Shown: one piece after another, positions 7,995-17,497 of the stretch | How positions within the stretch are numbered: the first letter of the stretch is position 1 | Layout: the number at the start of each line of letters is the position of its first letter | NCBI GenBank assembly: GCA_038728585.1 | Contig: JAVYTR010000002.1 | Coordinates: 124,001 to 188,000, forward strand | From: Conexivisphaerales archaeon | GTDB taxonomy: Archaea > Thermoproteota > Nitrososphaeria > Conexivisphaerales > DTJL01 | DNA: 64,000 nt | Reading direction: 5' to 3' | The notes under the pieces: model-generated | Database searches by the model: none | Seen by the model: the letters and a program-made list of their open reading frames with translations, nothing else | Told to the model about the DNA's origin: nothing | Program-made: the position numbers and the translations under genes

Positions 7995-8900
7995 CTACAG
8001 GTGTACTAGGAAGCCCATCTTTCCCTTTCTGTGAATGTAGTAATTTTCAAGGAATCTCTTCATCATCGAACGAAGTTTAGAGACCTTTACAGACTGGAAA
8101 GAGCCCTGCCAAGGATAATCGCTCCTTACATGAATACCCTTTCCTCTTCCAGTGTCGATGATGTTTATGAACATAGGCCTGAAGGGCTGATCATATCCTG
8201 CGATTCTCTTTGCAGTGTATACCCCCATTCTCATCGCAAGCTCTCCCAGCTTTGGGCCCATGTCTGCTGCATCGCCTGCTGCGTAAACTCCCTGCTTGAC
8301 CTCAAGGTAACTGTTGACCCTGAGAAAGGAGGAGAGGGGATGGGGAGGAGTTGGCAGAGGCAGGAGGTAATCAGCTGACCTGGCTGACTCTATCCCTGCT
8401 TGACTGACTAGCTTTCTCACGCTCTTCTCAACCCTATCGCCCAACCAGCTCAGATAGCTTCCTGAATAGCTGACCTTCTTTCCCAGTGCTTTGAGATAAA
8501 ACGCTATCTGTAATGCTAGGTATTCGTCGTACTTGTAGGCTGCACCTAGGCTAACTTCGTCAACCTTCAGCATCTGCATTATCATATGTTCAAGGTCCTT
8601 CCTTGAAGCACCGAGTGCGATTATGATGTTATCAGGCTCATACCTTGCCTTATCTGTACGAACAGTTCTTGAAGCCAGGTCTATCTCTTGCACGTTTTCT
8701 AGCCTGACAAATCTGGGCAGAGTAAAAGAATAACGGATATCTTTGCCAGTAACAGTCTTTCTTAACCATGCATTCTTTATATCGAACGAATCGTTTGCAG
8801 ATATTATGTTGGGCCTCAAACCTCTCTTTCTTAGTTCATAATAGGCATTGACCCCAGCGTAACCTGCTCCCAGTATGAGCGTATCCAATTGAGGCCACAC
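7995..8900 (-). CDS. Short NADH-dehydrogenase (NDH-2)-like FAD oxidoreductase
   Basis: A 301-residue flavoprotein with an N-terminal FAD-binding GAGYAGVNA motif, an IIIALGAS strand in the middle and the second FAD motif VYAAGDAADMG near residue 215. The order of motifs matches type II NADH:quinone oxidoreductases and sulfide:quinone reductases, which are usually about 400 residues. The NAD-binding Rossmann insertion with its own GxGxxG is not recognisable: the region around residues 140-175 reads KVSYSGSYLSWLG instead. It may accept electrons from something other than NADH, or bind it in an altered way. A C-terminal basic, amphipathic stretch (MMKRFLENYYIHRKGK) could touch the membrane. Confidence 0.7.
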   Translation of the reverse strand: MWPQLDTLILGAGYAGVNAYYELRKRGLRPNIISANDSFDIKNAWLRKTVTGKDIRYSFTLPRFVRLENVQEIDLASRTVRTDKARYEPDNIIIALGASRKDLEHMIMQMLKVDEVSLGAAYKYDEYLALQIAFYLKALGKKVSYSGSYLSWLGDRVEKSVRKLVSQAGIESARSADYLLPLPTPPHPLSSFLRVNSYLEVKQGVYAAGDAADMGPKLGELAMRMGVYTAKRIAGYDQPFRPMFINIIDTGRGKGIHVRSDYPWQGSFQSVKVSKLRSMMKRFLENYYIHRKGKMGFLVHL

Positions 8901-8955
8901 TTATGCATGCTGAGCTTCCTGAGGTTGATACAGAACGAAAAGATGAACTATCGAT

Positions 8956-10479
8956 TCAACCATACCTCTCTTTCAGCACCTTCTTGTCTATCTTACCGAC
9001 GCTGGTGAGCGGTATATCGTCAACAAATATCAGCTCTTCAGGTATCCAGAAGGAAGCGATCTTTCCGTTGCTTGCTGCTTCTTTCAAGCGTGTTGTAACA
9101 GCCTGCTCAAGCCCTTCTCCCTTCTCTCTAGGCTTGATTATGGCAACAGGTCTTTCGCCCCATTTCTGGTCAGACTTTGCTATGACTGCTACCGATGCCA
9201 CACCTTTCACTTCTGATATCAGCGACTCCAGTATGCTTGTTGGGATCCACTCTCCTCCACTCTTCACAACGTCTTTTACCCTGTCAAGAATCTCAATACC
9301 TCCGTCTTCGTCAAGCCTTGCAACATCACCAGTCCTGAACCAACCTTCCGAGAACGATGCAGCGGTTCTAGCCTCATCTTTGTAATATCCTTCAGGCAAC
9401 CAAGGAGCCCTGATAAGAAGCTCGCCCATCTCGCCTCTTCGAGCTTCTCCGCCATCAGGCCTGACGACCTTTACATCCACGAACGGGACAGGGTGAATGG
9501 AATTTGATTGCTTATCCTTCTTCAGCTGCACTGCAGTTGCAAGCATATCTGTACCACCATATATCGTTGAGTATCTTATACCGAACCTTTCCATCATGTC
9601 TGCAAGACCCTTAGGAACAGGTGAACCCCCGACCAGAACCTTGAGACCTCTATCCAGACCCTTCAGCTCTTCCCCCCTGGGGCTGCTCAGAAGCTGGTAA
9701 ATCATGGTCGGAATCGCGTTCAACCAAGTAACTTTGTGCTTCAGTATAAAATCGATAGTTGTCTCTGCTGAGAACCTTCCTCCGAGAACGTATTTTGCTC
9801 CAAGATAAGCTGCATGATAGGGGCTCCCCCATGCCCAGAGATGGTAGAAAGGAATGAGAGGCATTATCACATCTTCGCTCGTCAGCTTTGCTGATGTGTT
9901 GAAGAGGCCTAACTGGTAGACAATGCTCATTCCTCCAAGAACTACCCTGTCGTTAGTGTAGAGAACACCTTTCGGCATACCTGTAGTTCCAGATGTGTAG
10001 AGGATGGAATACGGGTCATGACCAGAGATATAATCCTCCATATGCACATCGCTTCCTAACTTTACTCCAAAGTCGTCTTTGCCTCGCATCAGCAAGACCC
10101 TTTCAGGAGGTAGCCCTGATTTGCTGGCTAAAGGTGCGAAATCTTCTGAGACAAAGAGCCATTTGCATTCCGAATTTCTTAGTGTGTAGACAATATGTTC
10201 AGGCGGAAGCCTTATGTTTACAGGGTAAATTATGAACCCTGACAGAGCTGAAGAATACAGAAAGGCCAGAAAACGAATGGAGTTCCAGTCAGCTACCCCC
10301 ACCACGTCTCCCTTTTTGACACCTATCTGCTCGAGTGAAGAAGACAGCTTCATGACAATCGAATATAGCTGATTATAGGATATGCTCATCTCGTCCTGGA
10401 CTACTAACTTGTCTGGGAAGAGGTTGGCAGCCCTACGGAGAAAAGAAATTACCTTCAGTCCTTCACTCGCTGAACTCAC
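8956..10479 (-). CDS. AMP-forming acyl-CoA synthetase
   Basis: A 507-residue member of the ANL adenylating family. The phosphate-binding loop YTSGTTGMPKG lies near residue 160, the adenine motif appears as STIYGGTDML, the hinge-region GWFRTGDVARLDEDG near residue 390 is intact, and the C-terminal catalytic Lys is in VGKIDKKVLK. It should activate a carboxylic acid to its CoA thioester with ATP; medium- or long-chain fatty acids are the most usual substrates of this branch. The GTG start at 10479 overlaps the stop of the upstream acyl-CoA dehydrogenase by four bases, so the two form one unit for acyl-CoA formation and oxidation. Confidence 0.88.
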   Translation of the reverse strand: MSSASEGLKVISFLRRAANLFPDKLVVQDEMSISYNQLYSIVMKLSSSLEQIGVKKGDVVGVADWNSIRFLAFLYSSALSGFIIYPVNIRLPPEHIVYTLRNSECKWLFVSEDFAPLASKSGLPPERVLLMRGKDDFGVKLGSDVHMEDYISGHDPYSILYTSGTTGMPKGVLYTNDRVVLGGMSIVYQLGLFNTSAKLTSEDVIMPLIPFYHLWAWGSPYHAAYLGAKYVLGGRFSAETTIDFILKHKVTWLNAIPTMIYQLLSSPRGEELKGLDRGLKVLVGGSPVPKGLADMMERFGIRYSTIYGGTDMLATAVQLKKDKQSNSIHPVPFVDVKVVRPDGGEARRGEMGELLIRAPWLPEGYYKDEARTAASFSEGWFRTGDVARLDEDGGIEILDRVKDVVKSGGEWIPTSILESLISEVKGVASVAVIAKSDQKWGERPVAIIKPREKGEGLEQAVTTRLKEAASNGKIASFWIPEELIFVDDIPLTSVGKIDKKVLKERYG

Positions 10480-12128
10480 TTCTTTACCACCATTTCCACC
10501 TCGTCTATGTTGATTATTCTACTTGCAGTTTCCAATGCATTTGAATCTATTCCACTTCCCCTTACGAACCTATTGTTGTATATAGTTGCAACATCGATGA
10601 ATCTTTCAGAATCCATTGCATTTCCCAGATGCAAAAGCATAAGGGTTGCATAGGCATGGCCTACCCTTTCTAGCGTCTCCTTGGCATGGAACTGAGATTC
10701 CCTCTCTCCCATTCCTGCTAGAGAACTAAAAGATGAAACTATTGCTTTTCTGCCTTCTTCAAAGAGACCTCTGCCTTTTGATACCGTCTTCCCAAGTTCG
10801 TCGATATCGTTTAACATTGAAAGATGCGCCTTCTTCTTCACAATAACTTCAAGCATGTCAAGGGCCTGAATGTTGCTTGGCCCTTCCCATATCGGGGTTA
10901 TGAGAGCTTCTCTGTGCCATCTTTCGACTGCAAATTCAGTCAGAAAGCCCACGCCTCCGTGCAGCTCCATCGCCAGTTTTGTTACGTGTGAAGCCATGTC
11001 AGCAGTTAGATTCTTTGAGATATGTGTTAGAAGCCTGGCTAAATGATATCCTTCTGAATATGGATAGGTATCCATGCAGTACTTCTGAAAGAGGTCGATA
11101 GCTTTGAATGTTAAGAGCATAGTTCCTTCGATGTAGCTCTCCATCTCTATCAAATCCCTTGTGGCAAGTGGATGCTCTATCAACTTCTTTCCGAATGCGC
11201 TTCTATTCTTTGCATAGTAGTAGGCCTCAAGGTAGGCCTTTCTCGCGATTCCAAGAGCACCGACAGCGTTAGAAAGCCTTGAAACCATCAGGTTCTCCAT
11301 TGTATAGTAGATTCCCTTGTCAGCATCACCAAGCAGATGAGCTTCAGAATTGCTGAACTCCACCTCGCCCGTTGGAACACTGACTGTTCCACTCTTATCC
11401 TTCAACCTTCTGACAGAGAAGTTCTTCTTTCCTGCTGAATTCGTCGCTGGAACAAGAAAGAGTGCTATCCCCTTTGCACCGCTTTTAGCGCCTTTTGGCC
11501 TAGCTGTAACAAGCGCGAAATCCGCAAGCCCTGCATTGCTCGAGAAATACTTTGTATCGCCGTTCAGTACCCAGCCCCCTCTCTCTTCATCAGCTTGGAC
11601 AAGATTTGCTCCCAAGTCACTTCCTCCCTGCAACTCTGTGAACCAGGTAGCCCCTAGTTTTATCTCACCCCCTTCTCCGATCAAGGAGGGAAGAAGTTTC
11701 CTTGTCTCGTCGCTTCCATACTTCTGTATTGCAAAGGCAGTCTGGTTTGTAACAGTCAGTATACAGGATATTCCTGGGTCACCTATCAGATATATCGAAG
11801 CAAAATAACGGAACCAGTCTCGATTCCTGATCGGTCTCCTGTTAACTTCGAATTCCCTTATCAGCCTCTCAAGTGCAAACCTTTCTGCAGGCTCCAGCCA
11901 GACTCTATCAACCCTTTCTCCGTTTATTGACCAGTGAACCTGCCTTGGCTTTGCAACCTTATCTACATAGTCAGCAATCTCGTAAAGGTCTCCGCCTGCA
12001 AACCCCCCAAGTGAAGACAGGTCTTCGTTGAACCCAAAATATTTCAGCATAGTTCTGAAAGGAAAGTCTACCTCGTAGTGGTTCTTCCCATATGCATTAG
12101 ACATATATCTGAACGCAGAATCTATCAT
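10476..12128 (-). CDS. Acyl-CoA dehydrogenase (AidB/long-chain type)
   Basis: A 550-residue FAD-dependent acyl-CoA dehydrogenase. Visible signatures are the substrate/flavin segment GATWFTELQGGSDLGAN near residue 160, a YFSSNAG strand, and the C-terminal LHGGVGFLTE...IWEGPSNIQ block around residues 390-420. The extended length and that last block resemble the AidB-like branch, which carries an extra C-terminal helical domain, instead of the 380-residue short-chain enzymes. It opens an operon with the acyl-CoA ligase, which starts inside its stop codon. The role is probably fatty acid or branched-chain acyl oxidation; the electron acceptor is not encoded here. Confidence 0.85.
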   Translation of the reverse strand: MIDSAFRYMSNAYGKNHYEVDFPFRTMLKYFGFNEDLSSLGGFAGGDLYEIADYVDKVAKPRQVHWSINGERVDRVWLEPAERFALERLIREFEVNRRPIRNRDWFRYFASIYLIGDPGISCILTVTNQTAFAIQKYGSDETRKLLPSLIGEGGEIKLGATWFTELQGGSDLGANLVQADEERGGWVLNGDTKYFSSNAGLADFALVTARPKGAKSGAKGIALFLVPATNSAGKKNFSVRRLKDKSGTVSVPTGEVEFSNSEAHLLGDADKGIYYTMENLMVSRLSNAVGALGIARKAYLEAYYYAKNRSAFGKKLIEHPLATRDLIEMESYIEGTMLLTFKAIDLFQKYCMDTYPYSEGYHLARLLTHISKNLTADMASHVTKLAMELHGGVGFLTEFAVERWHREALITPIWEGPSNIQALDMLEVIVKKKAHLSMLNDIDELGKTVSKGRGLFEEGRKAIVSSFSSLAGMGERESQFHAKETLERVGHAYATLMLLHLGNAMDSERFIDVATIYNNRFVRGSGIDSNALETASRIINIDEVEMVVKK

Positions 12129-12257
12129 GAACTCTTTGTCGTCAACTTTTGCTTATATGCGTTTGCCTTGACTGTGGTAAAGATAAATGGAGTCGATGGC
12201 ATCTGATGTCAGGTTTTGACCGAAAGATGTTTTAGAAAGTTTTGTGAGCATAACCCT

Positions 12258-12611
12258 ATGATAAAGGCGAAGAGGGTATACGAGCCGGCAAAAGAATCTG
12301 ATGGATTTAGGTTTCTTATAGACAGGCTGTGGCCAAGAGGCATTAAAAAGGAGCAGCTCAAACTGGATTCATGGCTGAAGAGCATTTCTCCTTCAGACGA
12401 ACTCAGAAGGTGGTTTTCACATCAACCCTCAAAATGGGAGGAATTCAAGAGAAGGTACTATAATGAGATAAAAGACAAACCAGAGTACAGAAGACTTGTC
12501 GAACTTGCCAAGCAGAAAGACATTACACTTTTGTACAGCTCAAAGGAGACTGTATACAACAATGCCATTGCACTAAAGGAGTTTGTTGAAAGCGAAATAA
12601 GAAAGGTGTAG
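12258..12611 (+). CDS. DUF488 family protein (YeaO-like)
   Basis: A 117-residue protein of the DUF488/YeaO family. The start chosen is ATG 12258 because the family begins with a KRVYEP-type segment immediately after the Met, followed by the highly conserved DRLWPRG and, mid-protein, SDELRRWFSHQPSKW. An earlier in-frame start at 12216 would add 14 residues unlike the family. No biochemical function is established for the family; a role in metal or stress response has been suggested only by context elsewhere. Here it stands alone, convergent with the VKOR gene. Confidence 0.8.
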   Translation: MIKAKRVYEPAKESDGFRFLIDRLWPRGIKKEQLKLDSWLKSISPSDELRRWFSHQPSKWEEFKRRYYNEIKDKPEYRRLVELAKQKDITLLYSSKETVYNNAIALKEFVESEIRKV

Positions 12612-12623
12612 CTCTGCCTATTC

Positions 12624-13040
12624 TCAGTGTTTGAGGATAACAAGGGCGAGACCTGTCAAAGCGTAGTTTACGAAGTAAAGGCTTATGCAGAAGGGGCAAA
12701 GTTTCCCGATAAGAACAAGCTGGTCATACCAGAGATATACTGTGAATATGTCACCTAGCAGGAGAAGAGGAAGAAGAACAAAGACGTTAGTCTCTTTTCT
12801 GCCGAGTGAACTGAAGGCTAGGGAAAGAGCAAAGAGAAGAGGGAACCAGACAAGCCCGAACACATACATCGGAATACCAAAAAATCTGCTGTAAGGGCTG
12901 CTTGCAACTGCACCGCAGCTGAAGAAGCTGTTTATATTGCAGACAGTGAAATCAGCGGTCAGATATTCATATGTCAGTATAACCGCAATAACGATACCTA
13001 GCGCTGAGAGGGCTATGAAAGCAACGGAGAGTCTGTTCAT
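12624..13040 (-). CDS. Vitamin K epoxide reductase (VKOR) family membrane protein
   Basis: A 138-residue, four-helix membrane protein. The family's outer-loop cysteine motif is present (FTVCNINSFFSCGAV, with the following Ser and GIP segment), as is the membrane-edge redox centre CPFC near residue 115. VKOR homologues in prokaryotes re-oxidise an extracytoplasmic thioredoxin-like partner and pass electrons to quinone, doing the job of DsbB. Its start codon overlaps the stop of the DUF929 gene upstream (ATGA), and that protein carries a CPYC thioredoxin-like centre predicted to face outside. The pair is therefore best read as a disulfide-forming system. Confidence 0.88.
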   Translation of the reverse strand: MNRLSVAFIALSALGIVIAVILTYEYLTADFTVCNINSFFSCGAVASSPYSRFFGIPMYVFGLVWFPLLFALSLAFSSLGRKETNVFVLLPLLLLGDIFTVYLWYDQLVLIGKLCPFCISLYFVNYALTGLALVILKH

Positions 13041-14011
13041 TCAGGATTCACTCGTCCAACGTGAAAATAAGAAGGGGAATATGTGGCTTGCACTGTTGAT
13101 GCATATGTGAGCAAAGGAGTTGCCGGACTGAATGAGGCAAGGACGACGTTTGCGTATGGGCTGTTGCAGACGTCAGCAGGCTTTCCTCCGTCAACTTTGC
13201 ATATTGCAGTTATTATCGCATCAGCACCAGCTACTATCTGCTGTGTTACTGGATTGCTCTTGTTATTCAGCTGAGAATATATCTGCTCCCATGACAATCC
13301 CTTCAGTATGGATGGGTCATATGGAGAGTGAAGAAGCAGATACTGATTCGCTATGTCCAGAAACGGTATAGAACCGGTAGGGTCATACTGATTCCAGAGC
13401 TGATTTTCCTGCTGCCCAACTGCTTGAAGCGGCTTTCCCTGCCTGTCGAAGGCCTCTATCGCAACGAAGGAGATGTAATTGCTTGTGTAACCCACATGGC
13501 TGAAAGTTACAGTCGATACATTCATGTCGTTTACCCCGGAAAGCATGTACTCAAGGCCTGAAATATTGCCGAATCTGGAGAGTGCAATCGAAAGGCTCCA
13601 CCTCAGACCTGCACAGTAAGGACAGAAGTCGCCTCCTATGTAGAGTATTTCTGGCAAACCGCTTTTGTTCAGGGGAGAGCCTGAGATAGGCACCGGGTAG
13701 AACTCCAGGGTGACGTTTGTCAAGGAGTTAAGCGTGGAATCGCTAACACCTGTCAGACTAGCATAAAAATCCTGAGATATTGGAGAGCCTAGTATAGATG
13801 GATTGTTATTGTTGTGAGGAAGTTGTGTATAGATCAGAAAGCCCACACCTGCAACAGCTACTATGATTATTATGAAGACTACGGTGTAGAAGTGCCTGGG
13901 CAACTCTCTCTTCGGACCTTCGAACTTTACCTTCGGATGTACAGTCCTGTGGTGCTGCTCCAGAGATTCAACCGTGCTGAAAGATTTACCGCAGACCCTG
14001 CATTTTGGCAT
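13037..14011 (-). CDS. DUF929 thioredoxin-like membrane protein with N-terminal C2H2 zinc finger
   Basis: A 324-residue protein in three parts. Residues 1-25 form a C2H2 zinc finger (CRVC followed by two His in an HHRTVH context). Residues about 43-63 are one membrane helix. The remainder is a DUF929 domain with a CPYC redox pair in GGDFCPYCAG and two further Cys near the C-terminus. The positive residues before the helix place the finger inside and the CPYC domain outside the membrane. The outer domain likely oxidises thiols in exported proteins, with the overlapping VKOR gene recharging it. A zinc finger on the inside is unusual and could bind nucleic acid or a partner protein; nothing here shows which. 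Confidence 0.8.
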   Translation of the reverse strand: MPKCRVCGKSFSTVESLEQHHRTVHPKVKFEGPKRELPRHFYTVVFIIIIVAVAGVGFLIYTQLPHNNNNPSILGSPISQDFYASLTGVSDSTLNSLTNVTLEFYPVPISGSPLNKSGLPEILYIGGDFCPYCAGLRWSLSIALSRFGNISGLEYMLSGVNDMNVSTVTFSHVGYTSNYISFVAIEAFDRQGKPLQAVGQQENQLWNQYDPTGSIPFLDIANQYLLLHSPYDPSILKGLSWEQIYSQLNNKSNPVTQQIVAGADAIITAICKVDGGKPADVCNSPYANVVLASFSPATPLLTYASTVQATYSPSYFHVGRVNPE

Positions 14012-14154
14012 CTGCTAAAACACCACCAGCCTGCCTATCAGCTCCACGCAGTATTCCGCCTCTCACCCACTACTTAATCCATTCGATTCTTCTAAAATTC
14101 TGGCTAAAACCTCTGACCACTGCCACCTGTAATCCTTTCACCTGTGTTCAGATG

Positions 14155-17028
14155 CTACCTGCTATCCTGCCAGAAGGGCCTTGTTGCTATGAACTTGAGC
14201 TTTGCGTCCAGAAGACTTCTATAAAAGTCATCTTCGCTTTCGGCCATTCTTGCAAGTATTCTGCTTGCTGTCTGAGGTCCTATGCCATAGACTGACAGAG
14301 CTTCAACGCCCTTCTTGCCATATGACAAAACAAGGTCAGCCATTCTTCTGAGCCTGGCAAGTTCATCTCTCTCTTCAGCAGTCAAGCTCTGGTTAGAGAG
14401 TTTCTTCTTTACAAGCTCTGTAGGCTGGTTGACCTGATAGAAGAGGGGGGAGAGGAGTCCTGAGCCACAGTTCTGGCACCTTGGCTCTTCAGCCAGGTCC
14501 CTTATTGTGATCGTTTCAGTAAGGTTGGCACACTTAAGACAGAGCAGCTGCAGGCTAGTCCCCATGATAAAGAGCTTCATCCTTTGCACAGTAGATTTAG
14601 CAAGGCTTTCAGGAGCAACAGACTCCGGGAACTCCAAGTACCTGTAAAGCATATGATAGGCAATCGGTGTCGGTTTCTCTTTGCTCTGGTACCATGCCAG
14701 CTGAATGTTCCCCAGAGCTATCTCTTTGAGTATTTTCTTAGCTCCTTCCAAGTCTATCTTGTCAAGTGATGTTTCCTTCATTGCCTCAATGTAGACAGGG
14801 GTGTTCTCAAACCGTGTGGGCAGAGAACAGAGGTTCGGATGAGATATGTATCTTCCTCTGTTTATTGCACCGAACCTCTCTGCTATTACCTTTACCCTTT
14901 CAGGAAAAGGAAAGTTTCTCTGGGCAGCTACTCTGTAGAGTTCCTCAAGCTGTTCACCTGATAACGAAAAGAGCTGTTTTGACAGTGACTCTACCCCTAT
15001 CTCTTCAGCATCCACAGTGAGCTCGAACAGCACCCTGTAGCCATCAGCCCACCAGAGCCTCACCAACCCTTTTCTTGAAAGGTACTCCTCGAAAGTCAGA
15101 GCGAAAGTTCTGTTTATCTTTTCTCCGAAGCAGAGGTGTATAATGAGGTACTTTTCGAACCCCTCAACAAGTATCAGCCTGTCTGACGGTACTGGGGCAC
15201 CCATCCTGATATGCTCGTCGAGCTCCTCGACGACCTTCGAGATCGATTCTGCATCTGAATGCAGCTCATTAGCAAACCTTTCTATCACCTCTGAAAGATT
15301 GCTGCTTGATATTGCTTGGCTGAGTACTTGCCTCAGCCTTCCCGTCTCTCTTGCTATTCTTTCAGGAATCGGTAAAAGCTCTCCATCCCATCCTGGTACA
15401 GCTGCAAGCGGGTCATCAATCGAAGTAACGTATATCTTTCTATCATCAGCTATCTTTTCTATCTGCCATACTCTCCCCTTCAGAATGATATGCACACCGA
15501 CTTTTGCATGCAGGAGGACAAATTCCTCACCAAGTATACCTATCTTTTCGTTTGTGGCTGCATCTATCACCAAGTACCTTATCTCGTCAGGTATCATGGA
15601 GAGGTTCCCAAAGTAGTATTCTCTTGTGCCCCGTGTTGCTTGAAGAAGACCCTTCTCCTTTTCGAACCTGAGCTTTCCCAGCTCATGAAGATAACTGATG
15701 ACAAGATTTAGCGTTTCTCTTGTGAGGGCTACGTATGGAGTAGCTCTTCTCAGCTTCTCAAGAAGCGAGTCTATACTGACCATGCCGAAATCCATAAGGT
15801 ATCCTGCAATCTGATGAGCCAGAACATCTAGAGGCTCTTTGTAAGATGATGTTTCTTCTATTCTGCCTTCCTTGGCCATGCCTATAACTGCACAGGACTC
15901 GAGCACATCCTCTGCAGAAACTGCAATTACTTCGCCTCTTGACAGTCTTCCAATTCTGTGTCCAGACCTGCCAACCCTCTGCAGAAGTGAAGCAACCTGT
16001 CTTGGAGACATGTACTGTACAACCAGTTCAACACTTCCTATATCGATCCCCAGCTCCATTGTACTTGTGCAGACCAGCGCCTTTATCCTGCCGCTCTTGA
16101 AAGCGTTCTCTACCCTTTCCCTCTCTTCCCTGGGAAGAGAGCCGTGGTGCACAGCCACATCTTTTCTTATTCTTGATAGCTTTTCTCCCAGCATTTCAGC
16201 AATTGTCCTGCTGTTTACAAAGATCAGAGTGGATGAATGGGTTTCGATGAGTCTATCGATGAGGGAAAGCCTTGCTGCCATGTCGGGAGGAGAGTAAGTT
16301 TCTTCACCAATCTGGTATGTTTCCTCGTCAGCCACTGGCATTCTGACGGTATAGTTGTACCTCTTTTCAGCCTCCACGTTGACTATCCTGTGTTCCCTTG
16401 ACCCAAATATGAATCTGGCTGCATCTTCAGGATTACCTACTGTGGCTGATAGTGCGATAAGCTGGAAGTCTGGAGCCAACTCCCTCAACCTTTCAAGCGC
16501 TACAGCAAGCTGGGTTCCCCTCTTGCTATCCAGAAGCTCATGCAATTCGTCTACAACGACCGCAAGAAGAGACGAGAGATGTTTCCTCATTCTCCTACCT
16601 GGCAGAATCGCCTGCAAAGTTTCAGGAGTACTGATAAGCAAATCAGGAGGCGTCTGACTCTGCTTCATCCTTTCCTTCCTTGGTGTATCACCATGTCTTA
16701 CCTGGATTGTGAAGCCGATTTCGGTGCATATATCCTGAAGACGCTTGAGCAGATCGCGGTTCAGGGCTCTCATTGGAGTGAGATAAAGAATAGAAATACC
16801 ATCAACCTGCTTCCTGGTCAGCATTCTGCTGAAAAGGGGAAGAAGTGCTGCTTCTGTCTTTCCTGAACCTGTAGGAGCTATTATCAGCACATTCTCTCCC
16901 CTTGCTATCAAGGGAGAAGCTGCCTGCTGAGGTGGAGTCGGCCTTTCTATCCCCTGCAATTTAGCCGCAAGTCTGACCTTTTCCTGCAGATAGGAGAAGT
17001 TATCATAGGTATCTTGCCCATCAGGCAT
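14155..17028 (-). CDS. lhr: Lhr-type superfamily 2 DEAD/DEAH helicase
   Basis: A 957-residue helicase. The motor has motif I APTGSGKTEA, motif II VVDELHE, motif III ALSATVGN and motifs V/VI in STMELGIDIG and LLQRVGRSGHR, all in the first 360 residues. After the motor come the winged helix and long Lhr-core domain, then a zinc-ribbon-like set of cysteines (CLKC...CQNC, about residues 838-873) and a helix-hairpin-helix-like tail (ALSVYGIGPQTASRIL). Lhr enzymes move 3' to 5' on DNA or DNA/RNA hybrids and work in repair. The protein is complete, is not in an operon, and starts at ATG 17028. Confidence 0.88.
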   Translation of the reverse strand: MPDGQDTYDNFSYLQEKVRLAAKLQGIERPTPPQQAASPLIARGENVLIIAPTGSGKTEAALLPLFSRMLTRKQVDGISILYLTPMRALNRDLLKRLQDICTEIGFTIQVRHGDTPRKERMKQSQTPPDLLISTPETLQAILPGRRMRKHLSSLLAVVVDELHELLDSKRGTQLAVALERLRELAPDFQLIALSATVGNPEDAARFIFGSREHRIVNVEAEKRYNYTVRMPVADEETYQIGEETYSPPDMAARLSLIDRLIETHSSTLIFVNSRTIAEMLGEKLSRIRKDVAVHHGSLPREERERVENAFKSGRIKALVCTSTMELGIDIGSVELVVQYMSPRQVASLLQRVGRSGHRIGRLSRGEVIAVSAEDVLESCAVIGMAKEGRIEETSSYKEPLDVLAHQIAGYLMDFGMVSIDSLLEKLRRATPYVALTRETLNLVISYLHELGKLRFEKEKGLLQATRGTREYYFGNLSMIPDEIRYLVIDAATNEKIGILGEEFVLLHAKVGVHIILKGRVWQIEKIADDRKIYVTSIDDPLAAVPGWDGELLPIPERIARETGRLRQVLSQAISSSNLSEVIERFANELHSDAESISKVVEELDEHIRMGAPVPSDRLILVEGFEKYLIIHLCFGEKINRTFALTFEEYLSRKGLVRLWWADGYRVLFELTVDAEEIGVESLSKQLFSLSGEQLEELYRVAAQRNFPFPERVKVIAERFGAINRGRYISHPNLCSLPTRFENTPVYIEAMKETSLDKIDLEGAKKILKEIALGNIQLAWYQSKEKPTPIAYHMLYRYLEFPESVAPESLAKSTVQRMKLFIMGTSLQLLCLKCANLTETITIRDLAEEPRCQNCGSGLLSPLFYQVNQPTELVKKKLSNQSLTAEERDELARLRRMADLVLSYGKKGVEALSVYGIGPQTASRILARMAESEDDFYRSLLDAKLKFIATRPFWQDSR

Positions 17029-17136
17029 TGATTGTGCGCTGCTGGAATTAGCATGCTGGCTAATAAATTAGCTTGGGCTGAGCATGATAGATGAACAAAA
17101 ACATAAGCTGCGATCGCTTCAACCAATGAATGAAAC

Positions 17137-17454
17137 TTACCAGACGGCGGGTAGCTTCTCAATAGAGGAAGTGATTTCTTCCATCGTAGTCGTCATGTAG
17201 AACTCGAAGTCATTCCACTGCCCAAGTCCACTTTCGTATATCATGTCCCTTACTGCTTCAGCGTTCGGTGCCTGCATTACCCAGAGAACCTTGTGTCCCG
17301 GGTCCAGATGGAGCATCGTCTCCGCAGTGATATGGTACTTCTGAAGCAGAGGTTGAAGGTCCTTCCCTAGATTCTTTCCTCTTTCCCTGAGTAGTTTGTG
17401 CGATGATGGACAGCTGTTTGGTGGATGGTTCGAGATTACGACATATCTAGTCAT
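17137..17454 (-). CDS. Small alpha/beta protein, possibly ferredoxin-like fold
   Basis: A 105-residue protein that I do not recognise with confidence. It opens with a beta strand (TRYVVISNHPP), has a helix rich in basic residues, then LHLDPGHKVLWVMQAPNAEAV and a final strand-helix. This beta-alpha-beta pattern with an HKVLWVMQAP strand resembles the dimeric ferredoxin-like families such as DUF3303 and GYD, which bind small ligands or haem. A Shine-Dalgarno-like AAGGAG sits upstream. It lies between the Lhr gene and a medium-chain dehydrogenase on the same strand, with its own TATA-like region near 17486. Confidence 0.55.
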   Translation of the reverse strand: MTRYVVISNHPPNSCPSSHKLLRERGKNLGKDLQPLLQKYHITAETMLHLDPGHKVLWVMQAPNAEAVRDMIYESGLGQWNDFEFYMTTTMEEITSSIEKLPAVW

Positions 17455-17497
17455 TGCATTCCAATTTTTCTAATACTCCTTAATAAAGTTTTGATAT

